Origin: Saprospirales bacterium
Lineage (GTDB): Bacteria; Bacteroidota; Bacteroidia; Chitinophagales; JADJOU01
DNA: 45,126 nt
Direction of reading: 5' to 3'
NCBI GenBank assembly: GCA_947441115.1
Contig: CANESS010000004.1
Location: forward strand, 1-45,126
The first letter of the stretch is position 1. The number at the start of each line of letters is the position of its first letter. The position numbers were made by a program, and so were the translations under genes. The notes under the pieces are model-generated. The model was given only the letters and a program-made list of their open reading frames with translations, was not told where the DNA came from and made no database searches. This document shows positions 28,873 to 39,016 of the stretch, piece after piece.

Positions 28873-30318
28873 TTAGTCTAGATTTGTATTGAATTTATTG
28901 TTATCCTTAAAAAGACTAAAGTTGTCAGTAATTAAGGTCTTAGACTTATCTGAAAGATTTTCTAATCCTAATTCTAAATGATCTGTGCTTTTCAAAGGAG
29001 AGTTTATATCAAAGCTAATTTTACTTAGCATTCTGCGTCTTTTCTCTTCATCCGATTCTTGTACAAATCGTCCCATCTGATCTACAAAGGTTGTCTCTTC
29101 GGCATCTGTTATAGATATAGATATTTCATCTGGCTCGGAGTTAAACTCATTGCTATATAACGAATTGTTAGAATTGTGTCCATCTATCTCAGAGCTCGTT
29201 TGATGCATTACTGAAGAGCCGAAGTCAATTAAGATTTGTTTTTCAGTTTCTACTACTATGACATCATTATGGTCCTCATGTAAGTGAATAGGCTGGTCTG
29301 CTGAAATAACTTCAGCCTTAGGAGTTTGCAATTCTTTTTTAATTGTTTTGTCTTTGTTGAAGCCCGTTACTACGACTGTCACTGCTAGTTCGTCTTCTAG
29401 TGTGTTGTCTACAGAAGTACCATGGATGATTTCGATATCGTTTTGAGCAGATTCATTGACAGCTTCTATAATTTCACCTATCTCATCTAGTGTACATTCA
29501 TATTCTTCAGAATAAGAAATATTTACGAGTGCTTTCTGCGCACCCGTGATATCATAATCACTAAGAAGCGGTGATCTCAATGCATTCATAACGGCCTCCT
29601 TAGCTCTTGTCTCACCTCTTGCATGACCTATCCCCATGATAGTCATTCCACCATCTTTCAGTACATTTCTTACATCATTAAAGTCTGTATTGTGTATTCC
29701 TGCGCCAGTTATGATTTCGGCTATCCCTTTGGCTGCATTAGCTAGGATGTCATCTGCCATAGCAAAGGCCTCCGAGCCTTTCAATTTCCCATAGACATTA
29801 ATGATTTTGTCATTAGCGACTACGATAAGTGCGTCTACATTTTCTTTTAAGCGCTCGATTCCATCTTCAGCTTTTCTAACAGCAGACTTGCCAAGCATCG
29901 AAAAAGGTGTAGTGACTATAGCTACGGTTAAAATCCCCATTTCTTTAGCTATCTTAGCTATAACTGGTGAGCCGCCTGTGCCCGTGCCCTTTCCCATGCC
30001 AGCAGCTATAAATAGCATACGAGTTCCATGCCCGAGTTCTTCTTTTATCTGAGCAATAGATTCTTCTGTAGCTTGCTTGCCTATTTCTGGATCGGCACCT
30101 GTTCCAAAACCTTTGGTCAATTCTGGACCTAAAAGTATCTTCGTTTTTATCGGAGATAAATTCAAATGCTGATCATCCGTATTTGCAATAATGAAATTAA
30201 CGCCTTTAATTCCTTTTTGATACATGTGGTTTAAGGCATTACTGCCAGCCCCACCTACTCCTATTACTTTAATAATAGACGACTTTTCTTTTGGCAAATC
30301 AAATTCTAAATTATTCAT
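28873..30318 (-). CDS. ftsZ: Cell division protein FtsZ
   Basis: IKVIGVGGAGSNALNHM; tubulin signature GMGKGTGTGGSPVIAKIAKE. Confidence 0.97.
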   Translation of the reverse strand: MNNLEFDLPKEKSSIIKVIGVGGAGSNALNHMYQKGIKGVNFIIANTDDQHLNLSPIKTKILLGPELTKGFGTGADPEIGKQATEESIAQIKEELGHGTRMLFIAAGMGKGTGTGGSPVIAKIAKEMGILTVAIVTTPFSMLGKSAVRKAEDGIERLKENVDALIVVANDKIINVYGKLKGSEAFAMADDILANAAKGIAEIITGAGIHNTDFNDVRNVLKDGGMTIMGIGHARGETRAKEAVMNALRSPLLSDYDITGAQKALVNISYSEEYECTLDEIGEIIEAVNESAQNDIEIIHGTSVDNTLEDELAVTVVVTGFNKDKTIKKELQTPKAEVISADQPIHLHEDHNDVIVVETEKQILIDFGSSVMHQTSSEIDGHNSNNSLYSNEFNSEPDEISISITDAEETTFVDQMGRFVQESDEEKRRRMLSKISFDINSPLKSTDHLELGLENLSDKSKTLITDNFSLFKDNNKFNTNLD

Positions 30319-30365
30319 ATTTTGAAGTTTATTTCTTTCAGTGTTATTATGTAAAATTTCCAGGT

Positions 30366-31718
30366 TTAATTGTCTTCAAATTCTTTTATACTGGCTTCAT
30401 CTAGCAGAAATGAACCAATTTTTGTCTGAATTTTTTCCAGCCAACTTAGATTTTTCCTTTTTGTTTCTACAGGTTGTTCATATTCTTTAGTTTCTTGTTG
30501 GTCTGTTGCTACTGAATTAGTCTGAATTTTTTCTAGTTTTTCATAGATATAATCTTCTGAGTTATCAGCGGCTAATAAGGCGAGACCAATACTGGTAGCG
30601 TATATGGTTTGAGCATAAGACTTATCTTGAAGATTGGATAATCTGCTTATAGGTAGGCCTATCTGTGCATGATATCCAGTAAATTGCTCAACAAAGTTCT
30701 TCAAATTAGGAATCATAGCTCCACCGCCAGTGACTACAATACCAGCATTCAATTTATTTTTATAGTAAGAAGAGGCTATCTCATTCTTGACTTGATTGAA
30801 TATTTGTTCTAGACAGGCATTAACTAATCTGCAGTAGTATCTTTGCTGAATCTGCACTGGCGGTAGTCCTGTCAGATTGTTTACTGTCAAAATTTTATTT
30901 TCAGGTATGTGCTGAAAAAGTGCACTTGTAGCATGTGGGTTCTCTTTGAGTTTTTTAGCTGCTTCATAACGCAGTTTCAGTTTACTCTGTATCATCTGTG
31001 TGATATATTCTCCGGCATATGGGAAAATAGCGGTATGGCGAATAATCCCTTTCGTGAAAATAGCTACATCGGTAGTTCCGCCGCCTATATCTATTAGACA
31101 GACACCTTCTTCCATTTGCTCATCCGTAAGCACAGCAGAGGCAGAGGCTAAAGGCTCTAAATCGAAATCGATTAATTCTAAACCAGCCATCTCTACACTC
31201 ATCTCTATACTTCGCGTTGAACTCACATTGCCAGTAATTACGTGCCAGCTAGCCTCTAGACGATTTCCCATAACACCTATAGGATTATTTTTTATCGGCA
31301 CTTTCTGGTCTACATAAAACTCCTGTGCTTGATAGCTTATGATTTGTTCGCCAGGCTCGTTATTCAAATTTTTTACTTGTTCCTCTAATAGTTTCACATC
31401 ATCTATGTCTATTAGTTTAGAAGAATTTTGTCTTGTGTAGCCTAGTTTATATACACTAGATCGTACATGAGCTCCAGCTATTCCTACGAATACTTTTTTA
31501 ATTTCCACTCCAGTTTTAGAAGAGGCCTTAGCGCAGGCAGCTTGAATATCTTCTGCCGTATCACGAATATTTCGCACTTCGCCATCTTGCACTCCTCTTG
31601 ATGGTACAACTCCTGAGCCTAGAATTTCAATCTTCTTACCCTCAACTTTCTGCGCTACTATGCAACAGATTTTGGTGGTACCGATGTCTAGTCCTACTAT
31701 AATTTTTCCTTTATCCAT
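30366..31718 (-). CDS. ftsA: Cell division protein FtsA
   Basis: GLDIGTTKICCIVAQ, CLIDIGGGTTDVAIF, GIVVTGGGAMIPNL. Confidence 0.96.
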   Translation of the reverse strand: MDKGKIIVGLDIGTTKICCIVAQKVEGKKIEILGSGVVPSRGVQDGEVRNIRDTAEDIQAACAKASSKTGVEIKKVFVGIAGAHVRSSVYKLGYTRQNSSKLIDIDDVKLLEEQVKNLNNEPGEQIISYQAQEFYVDQKVPIKNNPIGVMGNRLEASWHVITGNVSSTRSIEMSVEMAGLELIDFDLEPLASASAVLTDEQMEEGVCLIDIGGGTTDVAIFTKGIIRHTAIFPYAGEYITQMIQSKLKLRYEAAKKLKENPHATSALFQHIPENKILTVNNLTGLPPVQIQQRYYCRLVNACLEQIFNQVKNEIASSYYKNKLNAGIVVTGGGAMIPNLKNFVEQFTGYHAQIGLPISRLSNLQDKSYAQTIYATSIGLALLAADNSEDYIYEKLEKIQTNSVATDQQETKEYEQPVETKRKNLSWLEKIQTKIGSFLLDEASIKEFEDN

Positions 31719-31753
31719 TTTCCTTATGTGCTTTTTTATTCAATTTTTTCTGC

Positions 31754-32530
31754 TTACATTTTTTTCCTTGCTACTACTTGCTGGCTATATTGAAAATCTA
31801 CTTCTGCATAACTAGCTAAATCATGACATCGAACCACAGTCTTAAAAAAGGCATTTACTTTATTCATCTTTTGCTCGAAGTTATCATCTACATATCCTAT
31901 CCTCACTATCGGTTCACTAAAGAGCAAAACCAAATCAATTTTCCCATTTTCATCTATGTATATCTGCTCAGTAGCATCTTTCCATACAGAATTTTTTTCC
32001 ATGTAGTTCAGCAGTTTTACGAGCGATTGTTTCACAAAACTGTCCATTTTGGATTCTGGATGAGTTAGATTTCGGACCCTGCCAGACACATGAACTATTC
32101 GCTTAGAGTATTTACTGCTCAGAGACATTTTATCCCAATCCTCAGATAGGTAGTAAGCTCCAGTCTCAGTATTTATCCTAGCAATTGGCTTCTTTGGCTC
32201 TAGAACCACATTTATATTATCCTGGTTGTCTAGATATAGTTCTACCTTTTTTACATATTCATTTTGTCGTACACCATTTTCTATGAGATTAAATTTCATA
32301 GTGGAAAGCTTCTGACCCTGCCATGCAGAATCGGCTTGATTCACTTCCTTCATTACATCTTTAGAATCTATAAAGCCTAGATTTTGATCATTCTTAAATC
32401 TAATTTTTATATTTTGGCATCGTGTAGTATTCCTCTTTTCTATAGCTGCTATCGATATCACAAGAAATAAAGCAATCATACCTAACCATGATGCTAATTT
32501 TAAACTAAGAAGAAGCTGCGTCCTTTTCAT
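31754..32530 (-). CDS. ftsQ: Cell division protein FtsQ/DivIB-like
   Basis: Single N-terminal TM, POTRA-like segment (NEYVKKVELYLDNQDNINVVLEPKKPIARINTETGAYYLSEDW), position between murC and ftsA. Confidence 0.87.
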   Translation of the reverse strand: MKRTQLLLSLKLASWLGMIALFLVISIAAIEKRNTTRCQNIKIRFKNDQNLGFIDSKDVMKEVNQADSAWQGQKLSTMKFNLIENGVRQNEYVKKVELYLDNQDNINVVLEPKKPIARINTETGAYYLSEDWDKMSLSSKYSKRIVHVSGRVRNLTHPESKMDSFVKQSLVKLLNYMEKNSVWKDATEQIYIDENGKIDLVLLFSEPIVRIGYVDDNFEQKMNKVNAFFKTVVRCHDLASYAEVDFQYSQQVVARKKM

Positions 32531-33864
32531 CTCGTACTTAAATAATTTTTAATATCAGAAATACAGCCACTTATATCACCTGCTCCTATGGTTAAAATCA
32601 CGTCAAAATTACAGCCATTTATAGTAGTGATAAGCTCTGTTTTATCCACAACTTTCACGTTACTTTTCATCTTTTCAGACACTATGTAGGAGGTGACCCC
32701 TTTTATTGGCAATTCTCTAGCAGGATAGAGGGGAAGTAAAATGACTTCATCTGATAGATCAAGGGAGCGGGCAAAGTCAACGCATAAATCCTTTGTTCTA
32801 GAGTATAAATGTGGCTGAAATATGCTTAGTATTCTTTTGTTTGGAAATATCTCTTTCACACTAGATACAAGGGCTTCAATCTCTGCAGGATGGTGAGCGT
32901 AGTCATCTATATAGACACATTTTTCATTCTGAAATATGACCTCGAATCTCCGCTTGATTCCTCTAAATTTTTCTAGAGCACTGACCATTTTATCTAAAGC
33001 TATTCCCATTGTTAAACCTACTGAGATAGCAGCCAATGCATTCTCAATATTGTGTCTGCCATTGTAGTTTAATTTGAACACTTCCTCGCTATCATTAATA
33101 GAAAAGGTTGAATGTGTAGGGCAAATTTTAAGCGCAGTAGCTTTATAGTCGCCTAGCTGGAAACCATATATATATTTTTTTCCTCTAATTAATATTTCAT
33201 CAATGACTTTTTCATTATGAATTAGAATTCCTATATCGTCGAGTTTGTTTAAAAATTTAAGAAAAGAAGTCACTATATTTTCTCTAGTACCATATATGTC
33301 TAGGTGGTCTGTGTCAATAGATGTAAGTACAATTATATTGGGAGATAAGGTCATAAACGAACGATCAAATTCATCTGCTTCTACCACTACCACATCGCTT
33401 TTGCCTTGTATATAATTGCTATTAAAATTAACTGATACTCCACCTAAAAATGCACTACAATCTATCCCACATTCTTTTAGTAAGAAAGCTATCATGGAAC
33501 TGACAGTTGTCTTTCCGTGTGAACCAGATACTGCTATGGTGAAACTATTTTCGGTAATTAACCCTAGTGCTTGTGAACGTTTCATAAGTGGAATAGTACT
33601 CTGCTGATAATAGTTTAAGAGAAAACTATCTATAGGTATAGCAGGTGTATAGACGATAAGGTCAAAGGGATTTTCTGTACACTTAGCATCGTCGATAAAT
33701 GTGATTTTAGCACCTAAATTAGTCAAAGCATCTGTCATTTCAGATGGTGTTTTATCATAACCATACACGTTTATTCCTTTTGCTATAAAGTATTTAGCCA
33801 AAGCAGACATACCAACACCACCTATCCCTAAAAAAAAAATAGAATTTATATTATTTAGATTCAT
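32527..33864 (-). CDS. murC: UDP-N-acetylmuramate-L-alanine ligase
   Basis: FFLGIGGVGMSALAKYF, AVSGSHGKTTVSSM, YIDDYAHHPAEIEAL; 4-nt overlaps with ftsQ and murG. Confidence 0.97.
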   Translation of the reverse strand: MNLNNINSIFFLGIGGVGMSALAKYFIAKGINVYGYDKTPSEMTDALTNLGAKITFIDDAKCTENPFDLIVYTPAIPIDSFLLNYYQQSTIPLMKRSQALGLITENSFTIAVSGSHGKTTVSSMIAFLLKECGIDCSAFLGGVSVNFNSNYIQGKSDVVVVEADEFDRSFMTLSPNIIVLTSIDTDHLDIYGTRENIVTSFLKFLNKLDDIGILIHNEKVIDEILIRGKKYIYGFQLGDYKATALKICPTHSTFSINDSEEVFKLNYNGRHNIENALAAISVGLTMGIALDKMVSALEKFRGIKRRFEVIFQNEKCVYIDDYAHHPAEIEALVSSVKEIFPNKRILSIFQPHLYSRTKDLCVDFARSLDLSDEVILLPLYPARELPIKGVTSYIVSEKMKSNVKVVDKTELITTINGCNFDVILTIGAGDISGCISDIKNYLSTR

Positions 33865-34973
33865 GATATGTGGTATTCTAGTTTAGATAATATTTCTTTC
33901 GCTATTTCAGAAGCTGCATGAGGCTTTGCTAAAATTAACATCTCTCTGCTCATTGCTTTCATTCGCTCTTCATCCTTGATAAGTTCGATAATGCTAGGCA
34001 CAAGTTTTTCTTTACTTTCAGGATCTTTGAGCATTATGGCAGCATTTCTTTTTACTAAAGCTTCTGCATTGGATGTCTGATGGTCGTCAGCTACATAAGG
34101 AGATGGAAGAACTATCGCAGGCTTTCCCATCATAAATAATTCGAATAAAACTCCGCCTGCTCTCGTCACAACTAGGTCGCAAACAGCATAGACCATTTTC
34201 ATTTCATATATAAAATCATGGACTTTACAACGGTCATTTTCATAGTGCTTATAGTTTTCATAATGCGTTTTACCAGTATGCCATATAATTTGTATATCTT
34301 CGGCTAATAGTAATTCTATTTTATCTGCAATAGCTTCATTGATAGCTTTAGCTCCAAGACTGCCTCCAGTGATAAAGATTGTTTTTTTATTGGGATTTAA
34401 TTTGAAAAAATGAAACGCTTCTTCACGAGATACTATATTTTCTAAAAAAGATTCTCTTATTGCATTTCCAGTATAAATGATATCTGAATGGGTAAAGTAT
34501 TTTTTGGACTCTTCATAGGATACAAAGATAGATTTAGCTGCGGAACTTAAGAATAAATTTGTTTTACCAGGTAGGGCATTTTGTTCTTGGATAAACGTAG
34601 GAATACCCATCCATTGAGCCATTTTCAATGTAGGTGCACTGGCATATCCACCTGTGCCTATGGCAGCATCAGGTTTAAATTTATTAATGATGCCCATGAC
34701 TTTTATAAGACTTCTTAGAACCTTGAGAGGCAATAGAATATTTTTTATGAAATTAGAGAGCGTAAAGCCTCTTTGAAAACCAGCTATAGGGAGACCAATG
34801 ATTTCGTAGCCACAGGCAGGCACTTTTTCCATTTCCATTCTGCCTTTAGCACCCACAAATAGCACGTTTATATCTGCCTGCTTTTTAAGTGCTTCCACTA
34901 TAGCGATAGCTGGGAATATGTGTCCGCCCGTGCCACCACCAGATACTAAGATTTTTAATTTTTTATTTCCCAT
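33861..34973 (-). CDS. murG: UDP-N-acetylglucosamine-undecaprenyl transferase MurG
   Basis: VSGGGTGGHIFPAIAI, GGYASAPTLKMA, ITGGSLGAKAINEAI, RAGGVLFELFMMGKPAIVLP. Confidence 0.97.
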   Translation of the reverse strand: MGNKKLKILVSGGGTGGHIFPAIAIVEALKKQADINVLFVGAKGRMEMEKVPACGYEIIGLPIAGFQRGFTLSNFIKNILLPLKVLRSLIKVMGIINKFKPDAAIGTGGYASAPTLKMAQWMGIPTFIQEQNALPGKTNLFLSSAAKSIFVSYEESKKYFTHSDIIYTGNAIRESFLENIVSREEAFHFFKLNPNKKTIFITGGSLGAKAINEAIADKIELLLAEDIQIIWHTGKTHYENYKHYENDRCKVHDFIYEMKMVYAVCDLVVTRAGGVLFELFMMGKPAIVLPSPYVADDHQTSNAEALVKRNAAIMLKDPESKEKLVPSIIELIKDEERMKAMSREMLILAKPHAASEIAKEILSKLEYHIS

Positions 34974-35106
34974 TTTTTATGCCACTATTTCACAAAATTT
35001 CAATTACCTCAACTCATTTTTGCAGACTTTCAATAATCTCACTTTCCAATTTTCTAATTGTTCCATTTTCAAATTCATCATCACATCATCTTACTATCAC
35101 CTCAAA
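34974..35106. repeat. G-poor degenerate repetitive spacer between ftsW and murG
   Basis: 133 nt with only 4 G on the + strand; recurring motifs TTTCAATT, TTTCAATAATC, TTCCAATTTTCTAATT, TTTTCAAATTC, CATCATCACATCATC, CTCAAA(TT). Confidence 0.5.
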
Positions 35107-36324
35107 TTACACCACTCCTTCCAATTCTAATTCTAAGTTATCCATATAATTTTCTTTGCTAGGGCTTTTACCTAGTTCATCTTCTTGTACACTTCGGCTA
35201 ACACTTAGTATAATACCTAGCGCCATAGCTATAAAAATAATACTACTCCCTCCCATACTTACTAACGGTAAAGTGACTCCTGTAGCAGGCAATAATCCTA
35301 TAGTAACTCCAATATTAAAAAAAGCTTGTATGACAATACTCAATCCTAAGCCTAATGCTAATAGGGCGCCAAACGTATACGGACTTTTCATCACTAAAAC
35401 AATCACTCTAAACATCAGTGCGAGATATAGAAAAATAAGAAATAGCCCTCCAAATAGACTCCACTCTTCTACCACTATCGCAAACACATAATCTGAAAAT
35501 GCATTTGGTAAAAAATTTTTCTGAGTACTATTTCCTGGTCCTTTTGGCAGCCAGCCGCCTCTAGCTATAGCTATATTCGCTTGTTTTACCTGATAGGAAA
35601 CGTCTTTGTAAGATTTTTTGGCGTCTGCAAAAGATGTAATGCGCGATTTAGCTGTACTTAATCTTTTTATTAGAAATTCATCAGGGGCTTTGAGAACGAA
35701 TAAGACTCCAAGGGCGACAAATACAAGACCAATAATTATAGTCCCAAAAAAATGTAGATAGCGAACTCTACCTAGAAACATCATAATCAAGGCAGTGACC
35801 ATTATCATGATGGAGGTAGAGATGTTATCTATAAATACTAAAAATGCAATCAGCAATGTAACGCCCAGTGCAGGCAAAAATCCTTTTTTGAAATCACTGA
35901 TTTCATTTTGATGCTTGCTGAGGTGTCTAGCTAGAAAAAGAATGAGTCCCAAACGCGCTAGATCGGATGCTTGGAAGGTCTGATTGATAAATGGAATTCG
36001 TATCCATCTACCGGCATCATTTACCTTAACTCCCATAAAAGACGCATAGAGTAGGGCAAGAATACCAAGAGGCAGCATTACCTTATAGAGTCCAGAGTAG
36101 TACTGGTAGGATATCTGATGCATAAACCACATGAACCCATATGCGGCAATAATGAGCGCTAAATGCTTAAAGAGATAGACATGAATATCTTTATTATCCT
36201 TTACTGCCAGAAGAGAGGTGCTGCTATAGACGGTCATGATACTGAATAGCGTCAATAGGGTAACGATAATCCAAATGGATCGATCACCTTGAAATGTTTT
36301 GCCTATTTGATGGATATAGCTCAT
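35107..36324 (-). CDS. ftsW: Lipid II polymerase FtsW (FtsW/RodA/SpoVE family)
   Basis: Multi-TM; STSIMIMVTALIMMFLG, QKNFLPNAFSDYVFAIVVEEWSLFGG, LPATGVTLPLVSMGGSSI; position in the dcw cluster. Confidence 0.93.
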   Translation of the reverse strand: MSYIHQIGKTFQGDRSIWIIVTLLTLFSIMTVYSSTSLLAVKDNKDIHVYLFKHLALIIAAYGFMWFMHQISYQYYSGLYKVMLPLGILALLYASFMGVKVNDAGRWIRIPFINQTFQASDLARLGLILFLARHLSKHQNEISDFKKGFLPALGVTLLIAFLVFIDNISTSIMIMVTALIMMFLGRVRYLHFFGTIIIGLVFVALGVLFVLKAPDEFLIKRLSTAKSRITSFADAKKSYKDVSYQVKQANIAIARGGWLPKGPGNSTQKNFLPNAFSDYVFAIVVEEWSLFGGLFLIFLYLALMFRVIVLVMKSPYTFGALLALGLGLSIVIQAFFNIGVTIGLLPATGVTLPLVSMGGSSIIFIAMALGIILSVSRSVQEDELGKSPSKENYMDNLELELEGVV

Positions 36325-36345
36325 AACTATGAAAAGGATATAGAA

Positions 36346-37689
36346 TTATAAAAGTCTTACATTATCTTTAAATTGATCTCCTCTATCCTCATAGTTTTGA
36401 AACAAATCAAAACTAGCGCAGCATGGCGAGAGCAAAACAGCGTCTCCTTTCTCAGCCAGTTGTGAGGCGGAACGCACGGCATCCCTCATATTATCTGTAC
36501 TGACGATTACATCGATTACTCCGCTGAATGCAGATTGTAATTTCAGATTATCCTCTCCCAGACATACGAGAGCTTTTACCCGTTTTTTTACCAAAGACAT
36601 TAGGACTTCATAGTCATTACCTTTATCTACTCCTCCAGCTATCCATATCACATCTTTCTCCATACTCTCTAGAGCATACCAGGCAGAGTTGATATTAGTG
36701 GCCTTACTGTCATTAATATATTCTACTCCTTGAATAGTGAGTACAGATTCCAATCTATGCGGTATAGATTTAAAGGTCATGAATGCTTCACGCAATACCT
36801 CGTCGCGAATTTCTTCATGTCTGGCGGCTAATCCTGCGGCTAAAGAATTGTACTGATTGTGTTTTCCTTTGATGGTTAATTCGTTTGAAAGCATACTGAA
36901 GGTGGTTTGTAAAATGGTTATGAATAATTTATTTTCTTTTAAGTAGGCGCCTTCCTCCAGTTCTTTTTGGACAGTAAAGGCATATTTTCGTGCGAGTATT
37001 TCTGATGAATGAGTCTCCATATATTTCATGGTTTCCTCGTCATCTACACTGTAAATAAAGGTATCTGAGGCTGTTAAGTTTTTAGCAATCTTAAACTTTG
37101 ATGCTACATAATTTTTCATTTCATAATTATATCTATCTAGGTGGTCTGGTGTAATATTTAGTAGAATAGCAATATCACATTTGAACTCATCTATATCATC
37201 TAACTGAAAACTACTGATCTCAATTATGTAATAGTCCTTAGGGTCTGTAGCTAGCATATATGCAAAACTGACACCTATATTACCAGCCATTCCTACATTA
37301 AATCCTGCGTATTTGAATATGTGATAGACTAGATTTGTGGTAGTTGTTTTGCCATTACTTCCTGTTATTCCTATAATTTTTCCATGACAATAAGGATAAG
37401 CAAATTCGATCTCGGAAACTACCTTGATCCCTTTGCTTCGTATTTTTTTCATAATATCAGCCTTATCAGGTATACCTGGACTTTTCATAATCACATCTGC
37501 TGATAGTATGATATCTTCAGAGTGTTGATTTTGCTCGTAAGATATGTGGTAGTCTTTAAGCATAGTTTTATACTTAGTGGATATAGACCCAAAGTCTGAC
37601 ACAAAGACTTCGTATCCTTTCTGTAAGGCAAGAACAGCAGTGCCTACACCGCTCTCTCCAGCTCCTAATATGACTATTTTCTTTTTCAC
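36346..37689 (-). CDS. murD: UDP-N-acetylmuramoylalanine-D-glutamate ligase
   Basis: KIIGITGSNGKTTTTNLVYHIF, LLNITPDHLDRY, FKSIPHRLESV, YINDSKATN. Confidence 0.97.
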   Translation of the reverse strand: MKKKIVILGAGESGVGTAVLALQKGYEVFVSDFGSISTKYKTMLKDYHISYEQNQHSEDIILSADVIMKSPGIPDKADIMKKIRSKGIKVVSEIEFAYPYCHGKIIGITGSNGKTTTTNLVYHIFKYAGFNVGMAGNIGVSFAYMLATDPKDYYIIEISSFQLDDIDEFKCDIAILLNITPDHLDRYNYEMKNYVASKFKIAKNLTASDTFIYSVDDEETMKYMETHSSEILARKYAFTVQKELEEGAYLKENKLFITILQTTFSMLSNELTIKGKHNQYNSLAAGLAARHEEIRDEVLREAFMTFKSIPHRLESVLTIQGVEYINDSKATNINSAWYALESMEKDVIWIAGGVDKGNDYEVLMSLVKKRVKALVCLGEDNLKLQSAFSGVIDVIVSTDNMRDAVRSASQLAEKGDAVLLSPCCASFDLFQNYEDRGDQFKDNVRLL

Positions 37690-37709
37690 TTAGTTCTATG
37701 TTTTTTATT

Positions 37710-39005
37710 CTATCTAACTTTTAGCAACACAATGGTGAGAATAGAGAGTAAAATTCCAACAATCCAAAATCTTGCAACAATTTTAGCTTCATGCATTCCT
37801 AGTTTCTGAAAGTGGTGGTGTAGAGGAGACATTAAGAATATTCTTCTCCCTTCACCATATTTTTTTCGACTATATTTAAAGTAGGCTACTTGCATCATGA
37901 CCGATAGATTTTCTATGAGAAAAACGCCACATAGAATAGGAATGATTAACTCTTTACGAATAATGATGCAGATCGTAGCTATAATACCACCGAGTGCTAG
38001 ACTGCCTGTATCGCCCATGAATATCTGCGCTGGGTAAGAATTCCACCACAGGAATCCCACACAGGCTGCCACAAAGGCTGATACGAAAATAACAAGCTCC
38101 CCTATGTTAGGGATATAGAGAATATTGAGGTAATCGGAAAAGATAATATTTCCTGTGAGATAGGTCAGAATAGCTATGGTAACTCCTGTGATAGCTGATA
38201 TGCCAGTGCATAAACCATCTATGCCATCTGTAATATTAGCTCCATTCGAAACAGCAGTGATAATAAATATAAGTAGAATAGAAAATGGAATGAAATAGTA
38301 TAGTGGATGGAACCCTAAAAACTCAAATACCTTGTCATAATTGAAATCATTTCCTTTGAGAAAGGGCACATTAGTCAATAGGGATTTGCTGTCATGTGAG
38401 TACCATAAACCATTTCTTTCTTCTCCTTTCCCCTTAATGACCGAGTCTGCTACTTCTATTTTTACAGGATTGTATTGATCATGAATTTTCCCATCGTTCA
38501 ATGTGTAAACATATACTTTGGTTAAGTTTCTAACCTTTATATCAGGATGAAAATACATCATAAGTGAGACAAAAATTCCCACACCTATTTGGCCTATTAT
38601 TTTGAATCGACCAGAGAGCCCTTCTTTATTTTTCTTGAATACTTTAATATAATCATCTATAAACCCGATGCCACCTAACCAGACAGAAACAATTAAAAGC
38701 ATCCAGATATACACGTTGGTTAGGTTTGCGAAGAGTACTGTAGGAATCACAATAGAGGCTAGAATTAAAATTCCTCCCATGGTAGGAGTTCCTTTTTTCT
38801 CTATCTGTCCATGCAGACCTAGTTCACGCACAGTCTCACCAATTTGTTTCCTGCGAAGGAAATCTATAAATCGCTGACCATTGAAAATCATAAGGATAAT
38901 ACTGAGTATCACAGCCATACTTGCGCGAAAAGACAAATACTGAAATAGATTCGCTCCGGGAATTTTCCAGTGTTCATTTAAATAAGTGAATAGATGGTAT
39001 AACAT
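37710..39005 (-). CDS. mraY: Phospho-N-acetylmuramoyl-pentapeptide transferase
   Basis: [80 protein letters not shown]. Confidence 0.97.
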   Translation of the reverse strand: MLYHLFTYLNEHWKIPGANLFQYLSFRASMAVILSIILMIFNGQRFIDFLRRKQIGETVRELGLHGQIEKKGTPTMGGILILASIVIPTVLFANLTNVYIWMLLIVSVWLGGIGFIDDYIKVFKKNKEGLSGRFKIIGQIGVGIFVSLMMYFHPDIKVRNLTKVYVYTLNDGKIHDQYNPVKIEVADSVIKGKGEERNGLWYSHDSKSLLTNVPFLKGNDFNYDKVFEFLGFHPLYYFIPFSILLIFIITAVSNGANITDGIDGLCTGISAITGVTIAILTYLTGNIIFSDYLNILYIPNIGELVIFVSAFVAACVGFLWWNSYPAQIFMGDTGSLALGGIIATICIIIRKELIIPILCGVFLIENLSVMMQVAYFKYSRKKYGEGRRIFLMSPLHHHFQKLGMHEAKIVARFWIVGILLSILTIVLLKVR

Positions 39006-39016
39006 ATATTACTAGT

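Noticed and set aside
37710-39005. Insertion in MraY ([64 protein letters not shown])
   Set aside because: A similar insertion is, as far as I recall, typical for MraY of this phylum; not unusual without a phylum-wide comparison.
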